A stretch of 64,000 nt of DNA from Granulicella arctica (GTDB lineage: Bacteria > Acidobacteriota > Terriglobia > Terriglobales > Acidobacteriaceae): NCBI RefSeq assembly GCF_013410065.1, contig NZ_JACCCW010000001.1:868001-932000 (forward strand), given 5' to 3'. Below the pieces are notes generated by a model. It saw nothing but the letters and a program-made list of their open reading frames with translations, did not search any database and was not told the DNA's origin. Positions 42,391 through 52,090 of this stretch are shown one piece after another. The position numbers and the translations under genes are program-made. Numbering within the stretch: position 1 is the first letter of the stretch; each line of letters opens with the position of its first letter.

Positions 42391-42714
42391 ATGTATGCAG
42401 TCATTCGGACCGGCGGTAAGCAGTATCGCGTAGCACCAGGCGACAAGTTGAAGATCGAGACGACCGCGCATGACAATGGCGCCGTCGAGTTCTCCGATGT
42501 TCTCGCTGTGAGCGGCGAAGAGGGCAAGTTCGAGCAGGAGCTGAGCGGCGCGAAGGTTCTCGGGTCGGTCGTCGGCGAAGGCCGCGGCGAGAAGATCCTC
42601 GTCTTCAAGCTGAAGCGCAAGAAGCAGTACAAGAAGATGCAGGGTCACCGGCAGAACTTCGTCGAGGTCAAGATCAACGAGATCCTCGTCAACGGTAAGA
42701 GCTTCAAGGCATAA
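42391..42714 (+). CDS. rplU: 50S ribosomal protein L21
   Basis: This 107-residue L21 begins MYAVIRTGGKQYRVAPGDKL and ends with the conserved RNA-binding C-terminus KKQYKKMQGHRQNFVEVKIN. It is encoded just upstream of rpmA in the common rplU-rpmA operon. A long AT-poor leader (42185-42390) precedes it; I cannot identify a specific autoregulatory element there. Confidence 0.97.
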   Translation: MYAVIRTGGKQYRVAPGDKLKIETTAHDNGAVEFSDVLAVSGEEGKFEQELSGAKVLGSVVGEGRGEKILVFKLKRKKQYKKMQGHRQNFVEVKINEILVNGKSFKA

Positions 42715-42779
42715 AGCAACAAACAAGAGTTTTGATTTATATCCAATCCACCGCCCTGCGGTGTAGATGAGGCAATGAA

Positions 42780-43055
42780 ATGGCACATAAAAAAGGGTTA
42801 GGATCTTCGAAGAACGGCCGCGACTCAAACGCCCAGCGACTTGGCGTTAAGGTTTTCGGCGGCCAGGCAATCCTCGGCGGCGGCATCATCGTCCGGCAGC
42901 GTGGAACACCGCTGAAGCCGGGTGCAAACGTAGGTCGTGGCAAGGATGACACCTTGTTCGCCAAGATCAGCGGCGTTGTCCGCTTCCAGGATCGTGGCCA
43001 GAAGGGCCGCTTTGTCCTGGTCGATCCGGCTGAAGTGACCGCAATCCCTGCGTAA
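42780..43055 (+). CDS. rpmA: 50S ribosomal protein L27
   Basis: The 91-residue L27 starts [20 protein letters not shown] without the cleavable N-terminal extension found in Firmicutes, so its tail should reach the peptidyl-transferase centre after only Met removal. [17 protein letters not shown] and [15 protein letters not shown] are conserved. It follows rplU by 65 nt and is followed by a clear intrinsic terminator. Confidence 0.97.
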   Translation: MAHKKGLGSSKNGRDSNAQRLGVKVFGGQAILGGGIIVRQRGTPLKPGANVGRGKDDTLFAKISGVVRFQDRGQKGRFVLVDPAEVTAIPA

Positions 43056-43078
43056 GCTTTGCAGATTTTATGCAAAAG

Positions 43079-43100
43079 GCCCTGCTTAGGCAGGGCTTTT
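43079..43100 (+). terminator. Terminator of rplU-rpmA
   Basis: GCCCTG and CAGGGC form a stem around CTTAGG and are followed by TTTT. It lies 24 nt after the rpmA stop. Confidence 0.85.
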
Positions 43101-43114
43101 CTGCGCTTGGCGAG

Positions 43115-44011
43115 CTATTTCACCGGTTGTGCTACGGGCTTGCCTCGTTCATCGAGGGTGACCGACGCCATTGGGGTGTGATGGTCGTGCGTGAAGAGAA
43201 CCAGCCATTGCTCCGGGATGGCGCGCTGGTAGAAGCGCTTGCGCTGGGCAATACACTCCAGCGGGTCGAGATCGTACCCCATGACCCAGGTCGCGTCGAG
43301 ATGGGCGCTGGTCGGGAGCAGGTCGCTCGCATAGCAGGCGTGTTGCGAGCCGGATTCGATATGGACCGCCATGAGGTGGTCGGTGTGTCCGGGGAAGAGC
43401 TCGACTGAGATACCACTGCAGATCTTTGGGTCCGACAGAAGCCGCTCATCGTCGAGCAGGGTCATCTGCCCAGATTGAATCAGTGGATCGTAGTTCGAGG
43501 AGAGGTAGCTGACCCGGTCGCGGTCCAGTTGCAGATGCCCATGCTGCACCTCGCCCCGATGGGCGAAGTAGTGCGCGTTGGGAAAGGTCGGAGTGACGGA
43601 GCCGTCCGGGTGCAGTGTGGTGTTCCAGCCACAGTGATCGAAGTGGAGATGGGTGTTGATGACGATGTCCACCTCTTCGGGCCGCACGCCAGCCGCCGCG
43701 AGCGATGCTGGGAGCAGCTCCTGATTGCCGTGGATCTCCTTCATCTTCGGGGGCGTTTTGTTGCCGATGCCGGTCTCGATCACCACGATATGTTTGCCGG
43801 TGCGCACGACGACTGTATTCAGCCCCAGCAGAATGCGGTTCTGTTCATCCGCCGGCATCCGCTTCTGCCAGAGTGTCTTGGGGACGACGCCGAACATGGC
43901 ACCGCCGTCCAGCAGGTACGTGCCGTCGGTGCAGATGGTTAGCTCGAAGTCGCCCAGTTGGGTGCGGGCGCGAATCAGGTCACAGTCGGTGGATCGGGAA
44001 GCGGGGTGCAT
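43115..44011 (-). CDS. MBL-fold metallo-hydrolase
   Basis: The 298-residue protein has the metallo-beta-lactamase metal motif INTHLHFDHCGWN, a later His in LFPGHTDHLMAVHIES, the Asp in ACYASDLLPTSAHLD and a C-terminal LFTHDHHTP. The form is that of the quorum-quenching lactonase/general hydrolase subgroup, but the family is broad. No signal peptide is seen. Its C-terminus meets the rpmA terminator region. Confidence 0.88.
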   Translation of the reverse strand: MHPASRSTDCDLIRARTQLGDFELTICTDGTYLLDGGAMFGVVPKTLWQKRMPADEQNRILLGLNTVVVRTGKHIVVIETGIGNKTPPKMKEIHGNQELLPASLAAAGVRPEEVDIVINTHLHFDHCGWNTTLHPDGSVTPTFPNAHYFAHRGEVQHGHLQLDRDRVSYLSSNYDPLIQSGQMTLLDDERLLSDPKICSGISVELFPGHTDHLMAVHIESGSQHACYASDLLPTSAHLDATWVMGYDLDPLECIAQRKRFYQRAIPEQWLVLFTHDHHTPMASVTLDERGKPVAQPVK

Positions 44012-44067
44012 GGGTTCTCCTCAGGCCGCCACGGCCTGATATGAGAACCATCATAGCGACGGAGAAG

Positions 44068-44505
44068 CTACGCCTGGGAAGGTAGGGTCGTCAGATCGAC
44101 GCCAACCGCCACAACATGCTCACCGCTCGAAGCGGCAGCAATCAGCTCAGAGGTCGTAGCGTTGAACTGAGAGGTCACCTGAGCAAGATTTGAGGTGGAT
44201 GGAGCTTGCTTGCTCTGAAAACACTGGCGGCAGAGGACTGGACGCCCCTGGGTCGGCTTAAAGGGGACCGTTGTCTCGATCCCACAGGCGGAACACTCCG
44301 TCCGCGTCTCTGTGCGCGAGAGCCCGGCAGCGGACGGCCCGGACCCTGGCCTAGCTGCGGCACCGGCGCGTTTGTTCTTGCAGGGCTTGCATCGTTTGGG
44401 GTCGTTCTTGAATTGCTTATCGAAGAAAAACAGTTGTTCGCCCGCGGTGAAGATGAATTCACCGCCGCAGTCGCTACAGGTCAGGAGCCGATCAAGAAAT
44501 TCCAT
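44068..44505 (-). CDS. Zinc-ribbon domain protein
   Basis: This 145-residue protein has two zinc-ribbon units: LTCSDCGGEFIFTAGEQLFF with RCKPCKNKRAG (1-50), and ECSACGIETTVPFKPTQGRP with LCRQCFQSK (70-110). A hydrophobic/Ala-Ser tail follows. Such proteins are common in acidobacteria and Chloroflexi and are thought to bind nucleic acid, but no role is established. It is monocistronic. Confidence 0.8.
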   Translation of the reverse strand: MEFLDRLLTCSDCGGEFIFTAGEQLFFFDKQFKNDPKRCKPCKNKRAGAAARPGSGPSAAGLSRTETRTECSACGIETTVPFKPTQGRPVLCRQCFQSKQAPSTSNLAQVTSQFNATTSELIAAASSGEHVVAVGVDLTTLPSQA

Positions 44506-44718
44506 ATCGCTTCTCCGTTTCTACGGGAAGAGGATAAATACATGCGCAACGAATAAGGGACGCTCCGAGGAGCCATCTCTTATGTCTTCAATTGATTTCA
44601 GGGGCCCGTGCCGTTTACTTGCGGCAATATTGTAGTGATACCGGCGGCTTATACATTACACCGCTTTGTATCTTTCCCGGCGCATATCGGGGAGGAAGGG
44701 ATCGCCAGGGGTTACAGC

Positions 44719-44748
44719 GGCCGCCTCTCAAATCGATGAGAGACGGCC
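44719..44748. terminator. Hairpin downstream of rpsU (weak terminator)
   Basis: GGCCGCCTCTCA and TGAGAGACGGCC form a stem with one mismatch and loop AATCGA. It follows the rpsU stop on the minus strand but has no U-tract. Confidence 0.4.
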
Positions 44749-44768
44749 ACTAAGGTTGAAGAGTAGAA

Positions 44769-44966
44769 CTAGTCTTGCTCTTTACGAATCTTCTTGCGGT
44801 TACGCTTGCGCGCCAACGCTTCCTTCACGCGCTTCTTTTCACCTGGTTTCAGGTAAAACGAGTGACGCTTGACTTCCTTGATAATGTCTTCAGTCTGCAC
44901 TTTACGCTTGAAGCGACGTAGGGCATTCTCAAGGGGTTCGCCTTCTTGAACTCGAACCTCTGCCAA
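44769..44966 (-). CDS. rpsU: 30S ribosomal protein S21
   Basis: The 65-residue protein matches S21 from (M)AEVRVQEGEPLENALRRFKR to a basic C-terminus. The conserved start coincides with a TTG codon at 44966, preceded by GGAGG 10 nt upstream. The longer frame from 45047 lacks any S21 homology. S21 helps position mRNA on the 30S subunit, and a TTG start may limit its synthesis. Confidence 0.93.
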   Translation of the reverse strand: MAEVRVQEGEPLENALRRFKRKVQTEDIIKEVKRHSFYLKPGEKKRVKEALARKRNRKKIRKEQD

Positions 44967-45150
44967 AAGAAATACACCTCCAAACACTCCCAATCGGGAT
45001 ACTTTAAGCATACGCTTGGTCTGTCGCATCATACACACAAAATCCAAGATTTTTCACATAAAAATTTCGTTAGATCGTTGATAAGAAACGATTAGTTTCC
45101 TTCGTAACCATCAGTAATCGAAATTCTCTCTCCGGAATAAGAGACAAATC

Positions 45151-45669
45151 ATGATCCGTTCGTATCAGGGCGTGCATCCGGTCGTCGGCCCCGACTGCTA
45201 TATCGATCCTTCTGCCCAGGTTATCGGCGACGTCGTGCTGGGAGCTCAGGCCAGTGTCTGGATGAATGCCGTCGTGCGGGGCGACGTCAACTCCATCCGA
45301 ATCGGCGCGAAGAGCAATGTGCAGGATTGTGCGGTGCTGCATGGGATGCGCCATCTTTATCCGGTCATCATCGGGGAGATGGTCACAATCGGCCATAACG
45401 CCACCGTGCATGGATGCGTCCTCGAAGACGCTGTGCTTGTGGGGATAGGAGCGACCATTCTGAACGATGCGCGTATCGGCGAGGGGTCGATCATTGCGGC
45501 TGGCGCGGTGATTCCCGAGCACACGATCATTCCTCCGCGGTCGCTTGTGGCGGGTGTACCGGGCAAGGTACGGCGAACGCTGGGGGATGCGGATCGCGAG
45601 ATGATCCTGAAGTACGCCCAGAACTATCTGGATTACACGGCCATCTATCTGAAAGAGCCGAAGCCTTAG
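45151..45669 (+). CDS. Gamma-carbonic anhydrase family protein
   Basis: A 172-residue left-handed beta-helix protein with hexapeptide repeats. The metal-ligand histidines are in NVQDCAVLHGM, IGHNATVHGC and nearby, and the catalytic-region Arg/Asp are in VVRGDVNSIRIG. Many such proteins are PaaY/YrdA-like and may not have high anhydrase activity. The C-terminal 4 nt overlap the end of the convergent prmC gene. Confidence 0.9.
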   Translation: MIRSYQGVHPVVGPDCYIDPSAQVIGDVVLGAQASVWMNAVVRGDVNSIRIGAKSNVQDCAVLHGMRHLYPVIIGEMVTIGHNATVHGCVLEDAVLVGIGATILNDARIGEGSIIAAGAVIPEHTIIPPRSLVAGVPGKVRRTLGDADREMILKYAQNYLDYTAIYLKEPKP

Positions 45670-46514
45670 TCGGGACGTGTGGCGATGGCGACGCGGGGAA
45701 TCCCTTGTAGATCGTCGACAAATGAGACGCCGTGCCAGCCACTTAGGAGGTCAGCAATCGCTTCGCGCTGGCCGCAGCCGATCTCCAGCGCCAGCAGGCC
45801 GCCCGGCACGAGGGCATCATAGGCAACGGGGATGAGTCGCTGGTAGATGTCGAGCCCTGCCTGTCCAGCGAAGAGCGCTTGCTCGGGCTCGTAGTCGCGC
45901 ACCTCGGGGTGAAGTGATGCGCGGTCGGCTGCTGGAATGTAGGGAGGGTTGCTGACGATGACGTCGAATCGCTCTCCAGCGACCGCGCTGAGCAGGTCGG
46001 ATTGGAGGAGGCGGATGCGCTGCGACACAGCGTGCGTCTGCGCGTTTTCCTGTGCGATGGCGAGCGCTGCGGGAGATAGGTCTACGGCGGTGATTTGGGC
46101 CTGGGGGAGATGCGTGGCGAGCGCGATAGCGATGGCTCCGGAGCCGGTGCCGATGTCGAGTATGCGCAGGGGCTGGTCCTTTGGAGACCGATGTAGCACT
46201 GTTTCGACGAGGTGCTCCGTCTCCGGGCGCGGAATGAGAACGGCGGGTGTGACGTGGAGCGGCAGGCCGTAGAACTCCTGCTGGCCGAGGATGTATTGGA
46301 TGGGTTCGTTGGCGAGCCGCCGCGTGAGGCTTGCTTTGTAGCGAAGCTGTTCGGGGGGCGTCAGCTCGCGGTCTGGATGAGCCAACAGGGAGGCGCGGGT
46401 GATACTTAGCTCGTTCAAGAGCAGCAGCTCGGCGTCGCGCGCTGCACTGGCTGACAGAGCTGGATTGGCTGCCAGACGTTGTGCTGCTGCCGCGATTGCC
46501 TCTCGGACGGTCAT
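45666..46514 (-). CDS. prmC: Peptide chain release factor N5-glutamine methyltransferase
   Basis: PrmC methylates the Gln of the GGQ motif in release factors. The 282-residue protein has SAM-binding ILDIGTGSGAIAIALA and the catalytic VSNPPYIPAAD. The N-terminal helical domain and LVETVLHRS region are typical. It is the last gene of prfA-VOC-prmC, so its substrate RF1 is encoded two genes upstream. Confidence 0.95.
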   Translation of the reverse strand: MTVREAIAAAAQRLAANPALSASAARDAELLLLNELSITRASLLAHPDRELTPPEQLRYKASLTRRLANEPIQYILGQQEFYGLPLHVTPAVLIPRPETEHLVETVLHRSPKDQPLRILDIGTGSGAIAIALATHLPQAQITAVDLSPAALAIAQENAQTHAVSQRIRLLQSDLLSAVAGERFDVIVSNPPYIPAADRASLHPEVRDYEPEQALFAGQAGLDIYQRLIPVAYDALVPGGLLALEIGCGQREAIADLLSGWHGVSFVDDLQGIPRVAIATRPD

Positions 46515-46517
46515 CGG

Positions 46518-47342
46518 TTAGCGGGACTGCACGAGAAGGAGGTTGCCGTCGGGGTCGATTATGGTCAGAACGCCCCTGGCTTTTGTGAAGGGAAGATGCT
46601 GCTTGTGGAGGTGCTGCTCGGCCTTATGGAGGTCGGTCGTGTGGAAGACTACTCGCGCCTTGCGTCCCAGATTGGAGGAGACGATCTCCACCTGATCGCC
46701 GGAGGTTCCGGGCAGGTCGAACAGCATTGGGTTGTGCGGAGAGGCTGTAAATCGGAGTTGCTTCCGGTAAAAATCGCTCGCTACTGCCATATCATTCATC
46801 GCGAGCGAGACGAGCACCATGCTGTCGGCGATGCGGTCGGCACCGAGATTTTTGCCGATGTTGTTCGAGTGCAGCGAGCCGGGCATGTACTGGGTGTACT
46901 CGATGTTCTGGCCTTCGGGGCCTTCCATGGTGAAGAGAAGATTGCCGGCACCTGCTTTGCGGACTGCATTTGGAGTAAGCCCCCGGCTTAGGTACTCCTT
47001 GTTGATCGCATCGAGATCGGCTCCTTCGAAGCATAGGTGGAGGAAGCCGATCTGCGTGTTCTTCTCGTCGAGGGGATAGAGCTCGATGAACTGCTGGTCG
47101 TTGATCTTGATGAATGACTCGTAGACCGCACCGTTTTTACTGAGCGTGAAGGCCTCATCGAAGCCGAGCTTCTGGTAGAAGCTGCGCGAGGCATCCAGAT
47201 CGCGGACGCGGATCGCCACGTGAGCGATGCCGTTGAACGGCGGAAGCTGTTGCGCTTCAGCAGATTTCTTTGCCAACGAAACGCCTGGCATCAGCAGAGC
47301 GAAGCACAGAATGGTTGCTCGATTGATCCAGCGCTTGAGCAT
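46518..47342 (-). CDS. Secreted VOC-family protein 2
   Basis: The 274-residue protein has a signal peptide (RATILCFALLMPGVSLAKK) and two VOC modules: FNGIAHVAIRVRDLDASRSF ... and SMVLVSLAMNDMAVASDFYR with TIIDPDGNLLLVQS. It is inserted between prfA and prmC (27 nt and 3 nt gaps), an unusual placement for an exported protein. It is related in layout to the gene at 36189. Function is unknown. Confidence 0.82.
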   Translation of the reverse strand: MLKRWINRATILCFALLMPGVSLAKKSAEAQQLPPFNGIAHVAIRVRDLDASRSFYQKLGFDEAFTLSKNGAVYESFIKINDQQFIELYPLDEKNTQIGFLHLCFEGADLDAINKEYLSRGLTPNAVRKAGAGNLLFTMEGPEGQNIEYTQYMPGSLHSNNIGKNLGADRIADSMVLVSLAMNDMAVASDFYRKQLRFTASPHNPMLFDLPGTSGDQVEIVSSNLGRKARVVFHTTDLHKAEQHLHKQHLPFTKARGVLTIIDPDGNLLLVQSR

Positions 47343-47369
47343 GGCGAAGTCTCCCGGGGACGGACGAGA

Positions 47370-48449
47370 TTATGCGGCGGTGGGTTCGTCGGCCTTCATC
47401 TTCTCGGCGACGTCGTGGGCGATCAGGGCGTCAACGGTGGGCTGTAGGAGCCCCTCCATCACCATGGCGAGCTGATGGTTGGTCAGGCCGATGCGGTGAT
47501 CGGTCAGGCGGTTCTGGGGGAAGTTGTAGGTGCGAATTTTTTCGCTGCGGTCGCCCGATCCTACCTGCGCCTTGCGGTCCTTGGCCTGGATCTGGTGGAT
47601 GCGCTCCGCTTCGACCTCATACAGTCGCGACCGCAGTACGCGCATCGCCTTCTCGCGGTTTTTGATCTGCGACTTTTCGTCCTGGCAGCTCACTACCGTC
47701 TGGGTCGGGAGGTGGGTGATCCGGATCGCCGAATAGGTTGTGTTGACCGACTGGCCACCGGGGCCGGAGCTGCAAAATGTATCGATGCGCAGGTCCTTCG
47801 CTTCGATCTTGATGTCCACCTCTTCCGCTTCGGGAAGGACTGCAACGGTGATCGCGGATGTGTGTACGCGCCCCTGCGTCTCGGTCGCGGGAACGCGCTG
47901 CACACGATGCACGCCGGACTCGTACTTCATCTGCGAGTAGACCTTGTCGCCTTCGAAGATGGCTGTGACTTCCTTCAGCCCGCCGCCGATGCCCGACTCC
48001 GACTCAGAGAGAACCTGCACCTTCCACTTGTGCTGCTCGGCGAACCGGAGATACATGCGGAACATCTCGGAGACGAACAGTGCGGCTTCGTCGCCACCGG
48101 TCCCGGCGCGCAGTTCGATGATGATGTTCTTGTCGTCGTTCGGATCTTTGGGCAGGAGAAGGACCTTCAGAGCCTCTTCGATGGGCGCGAGACGCGGCTC
48201 CAGGGAGGCGAGCTCTTCGGCGGCCATCGCCTTGATCTCGGGATCGCTCTCGCTCAGCATGGCCTTGGCCTCGGCGATTCCTTCTTGCACCTTCTTATGC
48301 TCGCGGAAGCGCTCTACCACCGGCTCCAGGTCGCGGTGCTGCTTGGCGGTCGCCTGAAACTTCTTCTGATCATTGACGAGCGTGGGGTCGGAGAGCTGGC
48401 GGCCTAACTCCTCGTACTTTGCTTCCATCTGCTCTAAACGGTCGAACAT
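47370..48449 (-). CDS. prfA: Peptide chain release factor 1
   Basis: RF1 recognises UAA/UAG and triggers peptide release. The 359-residue protein carries the GGQ motif ([20 protein letters not shown]), the family motif [12 protein letters not shown] and the anticodon-like region that in RF1 is Px[21 protein letters not shown] is conserved. It is followed by a VOC gene and prmC, which modifies its GGQ glutamine. Confidence 0.97.
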   Translation of the reverse strand: MFDRLEQMEAKYEELGRQLSDPTLVNDQKKFQATAKQHRDLEPVVERFREHKKVQEGIAEAKAMLSESDPEIKAMAAEELASLEPRLAPIEEALKVLLLPKDPNDDKNIIIELRAGTGGDEAALFVSEMFRMYLRFAEQHKWKVQVLSESESGIGGGLKEVTAIFEGDKVYSQMKYESGVHRVQRVPATETQGRVHTSAITVAVLPEAEEVDIKIEAKDLRIDTFCSSGPGGQSVNTTYSAIRITHLPTQTVVSCQDEKSQIKNREKAMRVLRSRLYEVEAERIHQIQAKDRKAQVGSGDRSEKIRTYNFPQNRLTDHRIGLTNHQLAMVMEGLLQPTVDALIAHDVAEKMKADEPTAA

Positions 48450-48791
48450 GGGGTGTCTCCTCTGCGGAATCGCAGGATATGGTGCAGAAATGTCGTTACG
48501 GAAGGGAAATAGGGTAGGCGCAGCTAGGCAAAGTCGTGACGGTCTGGCCGCAGAGCGACGAACGTCAGGAGGGAGAAAATCACCGGGTTTGCAACTGCGC
48601 GAATCATCTCTTATTCGATGATACTCCGGACGGGGCCGATGCGGAACGCCTCTTGATGGGCGAGGCCGTTGTCTTCGGAGAGACTGGCACAGACTTTATG
48701 GCGGATATTTCGGGGGAGATCGCGGTCGCCTTCAACAAGGATTCACACCAACAGGCGCATCCTGCCTCGTCGCAGTATCATCGAACCCACT
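48450..48791. other. Intergenic region before aldo/keto reductase
   Basis: No gene is supported; short frames here have no homology I recognise. It should contain the divergent promoters of prfA and the aldo/keto reductase gene. No hairpin or riboswitch is visible. Confidence 0.4.
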
Positions 48792-49826
48792 ATGGAATAT
48801 CGTCAGCTAGGAAGATCGGGATTGAAGGTGCCGGAGCTTTGCTTCGGTGCAGGGACGTTTGGCACAGCCAACGAGTTCTTCAAGGCGTGGTCGGAGACGA
48901 CGCAGGATGAGGCTATCCGGATCGTCGACATCTGTATGGAAGCCGGAGTGAACTTCTTCGATACGGCCGATATCTATTCAAACGGCGGAAGCGAGACCGC
49001 GCTGGGAAAAGCTATCTCTCATTTGAAGCGTGAGGATGTGCTGATCTCGACCAAGGCTACGTTCCGTTTCGGCACGGGACCGAACGATGCGGGATCGAGC
49101 CGCTATCATCTCATCCAGTCGCTTGAGAACAGCTTGAAGCGCCTCGGCACGGACTACGTGGATGTGTATCACCTGCATGGTTTTGACGCGTTGACTCCTG
49201 TTGAAGAGACGCTGAATACGCTGGACAAGTTTGTCCGTGAGGGCAAGGTGCGTTACATTGCCTGCTCCAATTTTTCGGGCTGGCATCTGATGAAGTCGCT
49301 TAGTGTGAGCGAGCGATATGGATGGGCGAAGTATGTCGGCCACCAGGTGTACTACTCCCTGATTGGGCGGGACTACGAGTGGGAGTTGATGCCGCTGGCG
49401 CTCGACCAGGGTGTTGGCGCGCTGGTGTGGTCGCCGCTGGGTTGGGGTCGCCTGACCGGGAAGATTCGGCGAGGTCAGCCGCTGCCGGCGGAGAGCCGAC
49501 TGAACACCAAGGTCGTCGTCGATCACGGACCGCAGCCCGATGAGGAGTATCTCTATAACGTCGTGGATGCGCTGGACGAGGTCGCAGCGGAGACGGGCAA
49601 GAGCGTGCCGCAGATCGCGTTGAACTGGCTGTTGACTCGACCGACGGTGTCGACGCTCGTTATTGGCGCTCGCAATGAGGAGCAGTTGAAGGCGAATCTT
49701 GGCGCTGTGGGCTGGAAGCTCTCTGTCGAGCAGATTGCCAAGCTCGATGCTGCGAGTGAACGACCGGTTGCTTATCCATACTGGCATCAGCGGCAGTTTG
49801 AAGAACGAAATCCGAAACCGGTGTAG
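48792..49826 (+). CDS. Aldo/keto reductase
   Basis: The 344-residue NADPH-dependent reductase starts MEYRQLGRSGLKVPELCFGA at 48792. The catalytic tetrad is visible as Asp and Tyr in FFDTADIYSNGGSE, Lys in LISTKATF and His in VYHLHGFD. The C-terminal cofactor loop is in VSTLVIGARNEEQLKANL. An upstream start at 48669 is rejected because it lies before the domain. Substrate unknown. Confidence 0.93.
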   Translation: MEYRQLGRSGLKVPELCFGAGTFGTANEFFKAWSETTQDEAIRIVDICMEAGVNFFDTADIYSNGGSETALGKAISHLKREDVLISTKATFRFGTGPNDAGSSRYHLIQSLENSLKRLGTDYVDVYHLHGFDALTPVEETLNTLDKFVREGKVRYIACSNFSGWHLMKSLSVSERYGWAKYVGHQVYYSLIGRDYEWELMPLALDQGVGALVWSPLGWGRLTGKIRRGQPLPAESRLNTKVVVDHGPQPDEEYLYNVVDALDEVAAETGKSVPQIALNWLLTRPTVSTLVIGARNEEQLKANLGAVGWKLSVEQIAKLDAASERPVAYPYWHQRQFEERNPKPV

Positions 49827-49920
49827 CATTCCTGTGCAACAACTATGTGCAGGTCAAGGGGTCTGAGACAACAAGCGCAGGAAAGATCTCATCTCACTGC
49901 ACGTACTTGAAAGGATCGAT

Positions 49921-50289
49921 ATGAAATTTACACGGTTTGCAGCACCAGCACTTGCGTTGGCTCTTCTTGGTACGACCGGTGCGATGGTAGCCCAGCAGTA
50001 TGGCCCGCCACAGGGTCCCCCGCCGCCTCCGGGATATGGGCAACCCGGTGGATGGGATACCCCACCGCAGGAGTACCGTGAGTTTCAGCGTCAGGGCTTC
50101 CATGATGGCATCGAAGGCGCCCGTAAGGACATCGAAAATCACCGTCGTCCGAACGTCAACAATCGGGATGAGTTTCGGCATCCCAATGTTCCCGGGAATG
50201 TTCGCCATGACTACCGTGAGGCGTTCCGGCGTGGATATAACGTGGGGATTCAGAACATCCTCAACGGTGGCGGCCCGCGGCCGTACTAA
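49921..50289 (+). CDS. Small secreted Pro/Gly-rich protein
   Basis: The 122-residue protein has a signal peptide (FAAPALALALLGTTGAMVAQ), a Gln/Gly/Pro-rich segment (YGPPQGPPPPPGYGQPGGW) and a charged module with FQRQGFHDGIEGARKDIENH and DYREAFRRGYNVGIQ, which looks like a repeated F/Y-xxGxxxG unit. I do not recognise a function. A clear terminator follows. Confidence 0.75.
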   Translation: MKFTRFAAPALALALLGTTGAMVAQQYGPPQGPPPPPGYGQPGGWDTPPQEYREFQRQGFHDGIEGARKDIENHRRPNVNNRDEFRHPNVPGNVRHDYREAFRRGYNVGIQNILNGGGPRPY

Positions 50290-50312
50290 CGAAGATCCAT
50301 CGCGGCAAAGAG

Positions 50313-50340
50313 ACGCCCGGCTCAGCGAGTCGGGCGTTTT
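50313..50340. terminator. Terminator between convergent genes
   Basis: ACGCCCG (50313-50319) and CGGGCGT (50331-50337), with an inner CTC/GAG pair, form a stem followed by TTT on the plus strand. Confidence 0.8.
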
Positions 50341-50366
50341 CAATCTCTTACAGATGCTCCGTGGCT

Positions 50367-52013
50367 CTAGTGCATCGGCGCGTCGGTTGCCGGCTTGATC
50401 TTGCCGATCAGGAACACGAGCGGGATCATGCAGAAGCAGAACACGCAGAAGATGGCAATGATGTCCATATATGCCAACATGGCCGACTGCCGATGAAGCT
50501 GCTGGTAGATGTATGCCTGCGCGGTGTGTACGCCTGGCCCTGAGATGGTGCTGTTCCCGTGGTCTCCACCGAAGAAACCCTTGAGCGCCCTGATCTGATT
50601 CTGAAACGCGGTGTTTCCCTGAGTCAGACTACGGATCATGTACGCTTCATGCCGTTGCTGACCACGCGAGAGCATCGTGGCGACGAACGCCGTTCCAACA
50701 GAGCCTCCGATATTGCGGGAGAGATTCGTCAGACCTGCGACGTCGTTGTTCTGCGCCTGCGCTACCCCGGTATAGCTGATGGTATTGATCGGAATAAACA
50801 GGAACGCCAGACCGGACGCTTGATAGATGCGCACCCACATGATGTATTTGAAGCTCGAATCCAACGAGAACGAGTGCATCAGGATCATGGATGTGGCCAG
50901 GATGAAGAACCCCATCGCGATGAGCTTGCGGGGATCGCTGCGGCCGATCAGGAAACCGACCACGGGCATCATGCACATGATCATTATGCCGCCCGGCGAG
51001 ATGACAAAGCCTGCCAGCGTAGCCGTATAACCCAACAGTGTCTGGACCATCTGCGGGATGAGGACGGTCGTGCCGTAGAGCGAGAATCCGAGCACGAACA
51101 TCAACATAAAGGGAATGGCAAATGTCTTTCGCTTGAAGAGCGTGAGGTTGAGGATGGGCCGGTGCTTCATCTTCAACTGATACAGCTCCCAGACGATCAG
51201 CGTGACCAGGGAGGTGACACAAAGGATCGTGAAAAAGACGATGATCTTTGAACCGAACCAGTCGTCCTCCTGGCCTTTATCGAGGATGAATTCGAGCGAA
51301 CCGAAGCCGGATGCGAGCAGGCCGAAGCCGAAGAAGTCGAGGTTGAGTCCCTTTTTCGCGGCCTCGGCGACCTCGCGCTTGATGTGCGGCGGATCTTCGA
51401 CGAGGCGGTTGGTCAGGAATAACGAGAGGATGGCGATTGGGACGTTGATGAAGAAGATCCAGCGCCAGTCGTAGTTATCGGTGATCCAGCCGCCGAGCGA
51501 GGGACCGATAGCAGGCGCGCAGACGACGGCTAACCCATAGAGCGCAAAGGCTTGTCCGCGCTGTTTGGGGGTAAAGGTGTCTGCGAGGATGGCCTGTTCG
51601 GACGGCGCGAGACCGCCGCCACCTGCTCCCTGAAGCACGCGGCAGAAGATCAGGATCGGGAGCGAGGGAGCGAGGCCGCACAGCATGGAGCTGATGCCGA
51701 AGAGCACCACGCAGATCATGTAGAACTTCTTGCGGCCTATGAAGGTCGTAAGGTAAGCACTGGCCGGGAGAATGACGGCGTTCGAGACGAGGTACGAGGT
51801 CAGGACCCAGGTAGCCTCGTCCTGCGACGCGCCCAGCGAGCCGGCGATATGCGGAAGAGCGACGTTTGCAATGGAGGAGTCCAGCACCTCCATGAAGGTC
51901 GCAAGCGTCACCGTGAGTGCAATGGCCCAGGGGTTCGCGCGGGGCCGCCAGTTGCGCTCAGCAAGCGCGTGCGCAGAGCCTACAGAATCCAATTCAAGGG
52001 TTGCGGTAGCCAT
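50367..52013 (-). CDS. DHA2-family MFS drug efflux transporter (EmrB/QacA-like)
   Basis: The 548-residue protein has about 14 transmembrane segments and DHA2 motifs: LDSSIANVALPHIAGSL near the N-terminus, the loop motif FIGRKKFYMICV and GAGGGGLAPSEQAIL (motif C-like). It would export drugs or other toxic compounds with protons. There is no EmrA or TolC partner gene next to it. Confidence 0.9.
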   Translation of the reverse strand: MATATLELDSVGSAHALAERNWRPRANPWAIALTVTLATFMEVLDSSIANVALPHIAGSLGASQDEATWVLTSYLVSNAVILPASAYLTTFIGRKKFYMICVVLFGISSMLCGLAPSLPILIFCRVLQGAGGGGLAPSEQAILADTFTPKQRGQAFALYGLAVVCAPAIGPSLGGWITDNYDWRWIFFINVPIAILSLFLTNRLVEDPPHIKREVAEAAKKGLNLDFFGFGLLASGFGSLEFILDKGQEDDWFGSKIIVFFTILCVTSLVTLIVWELYQLKMKHRPILNLTLFKRKTFAIPFMLMFVLGFSLYGTTVLIPQMVQTLLGYTATLAGFVISPGGIMIMCMMPVVGFLIGRSDPRKLIAMGFFILATSMILMHSFSLDSSFKYIMWVRIYQASGLAFLFIPINTISYTGVAQAQNNDVAGLTNLSRNIGGSVGTAFVATMLSRGQQRHEAYMIRSLTQGNTAFQNQIRALKGFFGGDHGNSTISGPGVHTAQAYIYQQLHRQSAMLAYMDIIAIFCVFCFCMIPLVFLIGKIKPATDAPMH

Positions 52014-52090
52014 CAGTGAGGATTGGATTCTGGAAGACGCGCAGGGGACGCAGAATCTTTAGGACTCTGCATCCCCTTGCTGATGGCGAC

